Assembly (NCBI GenBank): GCA_022885665.1
Contig: JAGQDJ010000024.1
Location: forward strand, 372,001-436,000
Length of the DNA: 64,000 nucleotides
Reading direction: 5' to 3'
Source: Triops longicaudatus
Lineage: Eukaryota > Arthropoda > Branchiopoda > Notostraca > Triopsidae
The notes below the pieces were generated by a model. It worked only from the letters and a program-made list of their open reading frames with translations. It had not been told where the DNA came from and did not search any database. Positions 59,685 through 64,000 of the stretch are shown in pieces (within the stretch, counting starts at the first letter, position 1; the number at the start of each line of letters is the position of its first letter). A program made the translations under genes and the position numbers.

Positions 59685-62600
59685 ATGACTGCTCGAATTA
59701 ACCCAAGCAAAGCTCAGGGCCATAAGCCAACGACTTCGGGTCAGTTGTACGGTTCATACCACAGAATGCTGATTATCACCCTTTCCTTCTCAGCCCTGTT
59801 ATTTCTAACTGGTAAGTTCACGAATTAAAAACTGAATTACTTCTCAAGGAAATACCTCGGAATACTTCACCTAAGGTCTAATTTATTCATTTGTATATTA
59901 CAGCTTTTGTAGATTGCCATCCTGATTTCAGAACAAGTGCGTCACATCCGTTCCTATTTGATCTACATCACTCACATTCTCACCGTCATGTCCGTCAGGC
60001 TGACGGGGATGAAGATCCGAACGTCATCGAATTTCGGCGCAATTGGACCAGTGCGTTCTTTGATCTGGCGCGAAGATCCCGCAGCGGCAATATCACTTAC
60101 AAATTCTCCAGAGGATATCGTAATGACTTAAAATGGGCTTTTAACGTGATTGTTTCCCTCATCATATTTCTTTGCTTCCTTAAATCTTGGGTGAAAAACA
60201 GATGTGGCCGACACGGGTGACTTCAGCCCAAGAACGACGCCTGCCCCGGCAACTGCCGCGCCTAAGAACGAAAGCACCGTTTCGCCCATCGTACGAAGCC
60301 CGAAGAAGCGACGCGAAACCGAAGAGCTGTCAAGGGGAACGACATTCGCTTACAACCCGTCTGCGGTGAACACGACGGACACTTTGCAAATTCAGGCTCT
60401 AAATAACATGAGCTGGCAGGAAGAGCTGATGCACAATTCCACTGCTTACGCCGTACTCCGCGAACAAGGACGCAGTGCTATTCAACCAACCAGTGAACCC
60501 GAATCGGCCACCACGTATTATTTCGCTGATTTACAAGAGAAAGAAGAGCTGCAAAAACAGAAACGTCAGAGGGCAGCACTGACCGGTCAGTCGTTACTGC
60601 ACGCCAACAAAGATCACGTTGAGACGTTAATCAACAATGTTTTCACCGTCTCCCGCGATTTCGTTACCAGCGAATCTGTGCGGCCAAGCGTTGTTCAGTA
60701 CGTTGTCCAAAAGATGGAAAGCTTCGGATTAATTACCGGAACACAAACTTTTGATCCTGTTGATTACCCAGATTTGGTAAGCTTGACTGACCTTAACATC
60801 GTTTCTCGTAAAAAAGAATCGAGAGTATCACATAGTAATTAATGCGCTGTAAATATTCTCTTGCAGTTCGATGGCGTAATCCCGAATGGATCCAATATCA
60901 TTGGAATACTCCCCGGTACGTTGTGGGGTACGAAAGAAGATCGCATTTTGCTTGTTGGAGCACATTGGGACACTTACCCATTGTCGAACGGCATGGATGA
61001 CAACGGTTCCGGCGTCGCTGCTGTTTTAGAAGTAAGCACAACTACCAAAAGCTAACATTTTCTTGAGACCACAAAAGAAAAAGAAAACTGAATGTTAACA
61101 GATCGCCCGAGCCTTATCAGAAGCTTCCTGTCGGCCCTACAATACGATAATTTTCGTTGCATTTGATCTGGAAGAAGTGGGTTGCCTAGGCAGCATTTAT
61201 TTCATTCGTGATTACTTGATTCCTCACGTTCTAACGGCCCACGGTGGGGCTCGCTTAAGAGGTGCCTTTATCCTGGACACGATCATGAACTACAATGCCA
61301 GTGCCAACTCCCAGATATTTCCACCCGAGTGGAAAAAACTTGTACCAGACCTTCTAAAAGAACTGGAGGTATGCCCATTCTTCCATAAGCTGTTGGCCAT
61401 AAATTTACACTCTTTTGCCTCACAGGAAGAGAAATTCACCGGGAATTTCTTGAGCACGTTTTATCGAACAGGCGTCGACCAAGAACTGGCAGATACGTTA
61501 TCACGTCACTGGAAACGTAATTTGCCAAATTCCGTTAACGAACCCCACAACGAGGACGATGATAAAGATTTCAAAGAAAAACTAGCGGACAATAGACTAC
61601 GCGCCCTCAGGCTACAAGGTGTGTCACGAAATTCGCATAATGCTTAACATTTAATGTCTGAATTACACAGATAATTTGTACCCCGTGAATTCCCGTTCCG
61701 TGAGTCGTCACCAAAAGTACCAGTTCAAGAAAGTGGCCATGAATTTGTCGGCAGATTTGCCGGAGTTGGACGTTCTTTCCAATTGGGTAGACCTTCTGCG
61801 ATCAGATCATTCCAGATTTTGGTTTCATAACTTAGACTACCCCTTCACCTTACCAGCGGTACTTATAACAGACACGGGTACGTTACCCTAATTTTTGAAC
61901 CCATTATGGACACGATTATGAAATCGCAGTACTTTAGTCAGCAAGATCATATAACTTCTGAGTTCATAGCTAAGAGTATAGAACCAGAAAAAAAAGTTAT
62001 TATTGATTTTATGAGTAAAATTTGTGCGACAGTTTTAAAATTATTATTATAGATTTGATCATTTTGAGTGTGCTTGTTTCGTCATGATAGCTTGCATAAT
62101 AAGCAGAAAAAAAACGAAATTACCTGCTCAACTTTTGTCAGTAGAAAATCGCAAATGTCGAGCTAAGGTTCACTTTAAGGCACAAACGAAGCAGTCGTGC
62201 GTACTCAGTCAGTTTAATTTTCTGCAAAGTGACGAAACAATAGATTTGTATGATTCCTCTTTCCATATGCTATTTCACTGAACACTAAACTTCAGTATTG
62301 TATAAATTCTATCAGTCTGCAAGTGTTAGAACCAGTACAATCGATTTCAAACGATCCGGGATTTAGAGATTCCGTGAATCCATAAAAGGTTAAAGAATAA
62401 CCTTCAATTAACAATTTCTTCTTTCATCAATAGGACCTTACCGTGGTATGATGCAAGAATGTTACCACCAACCCTGTGATAGTGCCGAGGCCAACGTGGA
62501 ACTGAATTTTGCCGACGTCAATTTCTTGACGAAAACGTGTCAAAGTTTAATAGACACACTCCTAGAATTAAGTCAGGCACATTGTGCCCCCGAGAGTATT

Positions 62601-62708
62601 GGACCTCTCTTGAACTTGCCAGGTGATGGAACAGCCAATCAGCCTTCCGCAGCTCCAGCCTTGTTGGGAAGTTTATTGACCATTTTGCAATGGTTAGGTA
62701 TAGTGTGA
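59685..62708 (+). CDS. M28-family zinc metallopeptidase, membrane-anchored or secreted
   Basis: Exons 59685-59811, 59904-60119, 60202-60776, 60867-61031, 61102-61368, 61426-61618, 61671-61877 and 62434-62708 join in phase to 674 aa. The start ATG at 59685 leaves a short hydrophilic N-end before one hydrophobic segment (MLIITLSFSALLFLTAF, about residues 28-44), so it is a type II anchor or uncleaved signal. A low-complexity His/Ser and Thr/Pro region follows, then the M28 core. Zinc and catalytic residues are in place: His339 in GAHWDT, Asp in MDDNGSG (about 350-351), Glu385/386 in DLEEVGCLGS, Asp in LDTIMNY, and His595 in ECYHQPCDS. Several N-x-S/T sites suggest secretion. The M28 aminopeptidase/carboxypeptidase fold is clear, but substrate and subfamily are not. 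An Asp/Glu/Lys-rich insert (NEDDDKDFKEK) lies before the last conserved block. Confidence 0.9.
61878..62433 (+). other. last intron of the M28 peptidase gene (556 nt)
   Basis: AT-rich intron from GTACGT (61878) to catcaatag (62433). A 65-codon open frame inside shows no resemblance to anything. Confidence 0.75.
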
Positions 62709-63151
62709 GAAACCTTCCATGTGTTGCTCGATTATCCCAGTGAATGGATAGACAATCACCCCAGCCCCACATTTTGTAGATATTTAATCCCACGTGTCTC
62801 AACATACTTGGCTATCATGTACTGTAATTTTTGAAAGGGACCACATTACAATGATCTCAAACGTTCGCACCCTAAATGGGCCGTCTTCCGTGTTCCGCCG
62901 ACATGCACTTTCCTCTAGCTATATAACATCCTGAGACATGTAGCCAAGGTCTTAAAAACATTTACACAACAATATATGGCATTGAGAACATCTTGTTAAA
63001 ATCTAAGACTGGAGAGAAAACAACAAGAGGTAAAAAACCACTCGGTAATTTAGTACAAAACAATTTGCCTTAATGATTGTGCTGGGAACAATGAACAAGG
63101 AATGGCATGGCATCTGGTATATTGTTTTCAAGACACCAGCTAAATCTCTGT
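62709..63151. other. convergent 3' flanks of the M28 peptidase and SLC66A2
   Basis: No coding sequence recognised between the peptidase stop (62706-62708) and the minus-strand stop at 63152. Confidence 0.6.
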
Positions 63152-63915
63152 TTATTTCAAGACGTCCAATTTCTTACGACGGCCAGGGCTAGAGCCGTAC
63201 CAAACCACCTGGGATAAGATGGCCAAATCTAAGGATATTTGGAGCGCACCACAGACCCAAAATTGCACTGGAGTACCGCGAGCCACGAAATAAAACGTTT
63301 TCCAGGTATCTCCTAGTAACCAGAGCAAGACCATCTTGCGACTAACGGGCAACAAGGAATGAGGATCAGCTTTGCCTTCGAAAGGTTAGAAAACACAAGG
63401 TCAAGATCGTACCTCATGCCGTAGGTAGACTTTGCTCGAAGATTGTCATAAAATTGAGGAGCTGCTAACATCGCTTCCGTCAGAACAGAAACGAAACCCA
63501 GCCCTTCCACGTAGAGAGGGTTATGGAGGAAGATATACGTCAATACTGATGCGAAGAGGGAGAAAACGAGCGTAAACTCGACATACGATTGGAAATCCGT
63601 CCATTTCCAAAAATAACGATAATCGAAGTCTGTGAAATGGCAAAGCAATTTTTATTGCGGTGACAATGGCGACGATTCAGTTACGCCCGATAACAAGAAG
63701 CGTGATAGTGATATAACCCAAGCAAAACACATATAGGATTGTCATGCCCCTTATTACAACGTAACACGGAGTTGCGGCTGGAGACGGGGTTAGGGGAGGG
63801 GAAACGGCTTGTAATGGACTAAAAAAGGAGCCAAAAATTGTAGAAAAACATCAAAGAAGGAATAAAAACCTACCGCGGAATCGCGGGTGCTCACTCCCTT
63901 GTTTGCGAACGTGAT
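63152..63915 (-). CDS. SLC66A2: SLC66A2 (PQLC1) PQ-loop membrane protein, C-terminal part
   Basis: PQ-loop family protein of endosome/Golgi membranes linked to phospholipid flippase control. Exons (minus) 63915-63874, 63629-63413 and 63341-63152 join in phase (1, then 2). The readable protein runs from RKQGSEHPRFRDFDYRYFWKW through TLVFSLFASVLTYIF, FVSVLTEAMLAAPQFYDN (second PQ loop, the PQ itself present), STYGMSRKMVLLWLLGDTWKTFYF and VQFWVCGALQISLDLAILSQ to a basic C-end. It matches human SLC66A2 closely in this half. The start and first PQ loop lie beyond the window edge. Confidence 0.93.
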
Positions 63916-64000
63916 CTGAAAGTGATTAAAGCTTAATACCCTGGACAAATTAGCGAGCGCCTGTGCGCGTGTGTCGCCCTTTTTAGCTACTGAGAAGCCG

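Overview
The window is nuclear DNA of an invertebrate animal, most likely a bilaterian of arthropod type. Genes are split by many short introns (about 39-100 nt, some up to 1 kb) with GT/AG borders. The gene content is purely metazoan: a spectraplakin with rod, EF-hands and GAS2 domain; a single ETO/MTG8 (nervy-type) corepressor; a Neo1/ATP9 flippase; ENY2; NOP9; and an SLC66A2 PQ-loop protein. Species and phylum cannot be fixed from this sequence alone. There is no sign of bacterial or viral genes.

Layout. 315-18558 (+): 3' two thirds of a giant spectraplakin (shot/MACF1/DST type), 33 exons used per transcript; the actin-binding and plakin 5' part lies outside the window. 19795-23930 (-): complete plasma-membrane type Na+/H+ exchanger, 17 exons, tail-to-tail with the spectraplakin. 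26085-31282 (+): Neo1/ATP9 P4-ATPase with two interchangeable first coding exons. 32109-32180: tRNA-like pol III element. 34146-34696 (+): ENY2. 34697-47393: 12.7 kb with no convincing gene, containing simple repeats and G-runs. 47394-50651 (+): nervy/CBFA2T corepressor, complete. 51434-54099 (-): NOP9, complete, tail-to-tail with nervy. 54100-58500: intergenic with a C-rich, G4-prone tract. 58502-62708 (+): membrane-anchored M28 metallopeptidase with a clear TATA/Inr promoter and a 5'-UTR intron. 63152-63915 (-): 3' end of SLC66A2, continuing past the window edge.

The genes do not form a pathway. They are independent housekeeping and developmental genes: cytoskeletal cross-linking, ion exchange, lipid flipping, transcription and mRNA export, rRNA processing, transcriptional repression, proteolysis and endosomal transport. 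All exon joins were read by hand from reading frame, splice sites and family resemblance. They should be treated as models to be confirmed by RNA-seq.

The most interesting observations are in the spectraplakin. There is a mutually exclusive exon pair right after the GAS2 core. A run of five symmetric phase-2 cassette exons sits between rod and EF-hands, several carrying an R-E-[ST]-[ST]-P motif. A second run of phase-2 microexons in the C-terminal tail gives three exons one EB1-type SxIP motif each. A Ser/Arg-rich disordered insert also interrupts the spectrin-repeat rod. No evidence for a wholly new molecular system was found.
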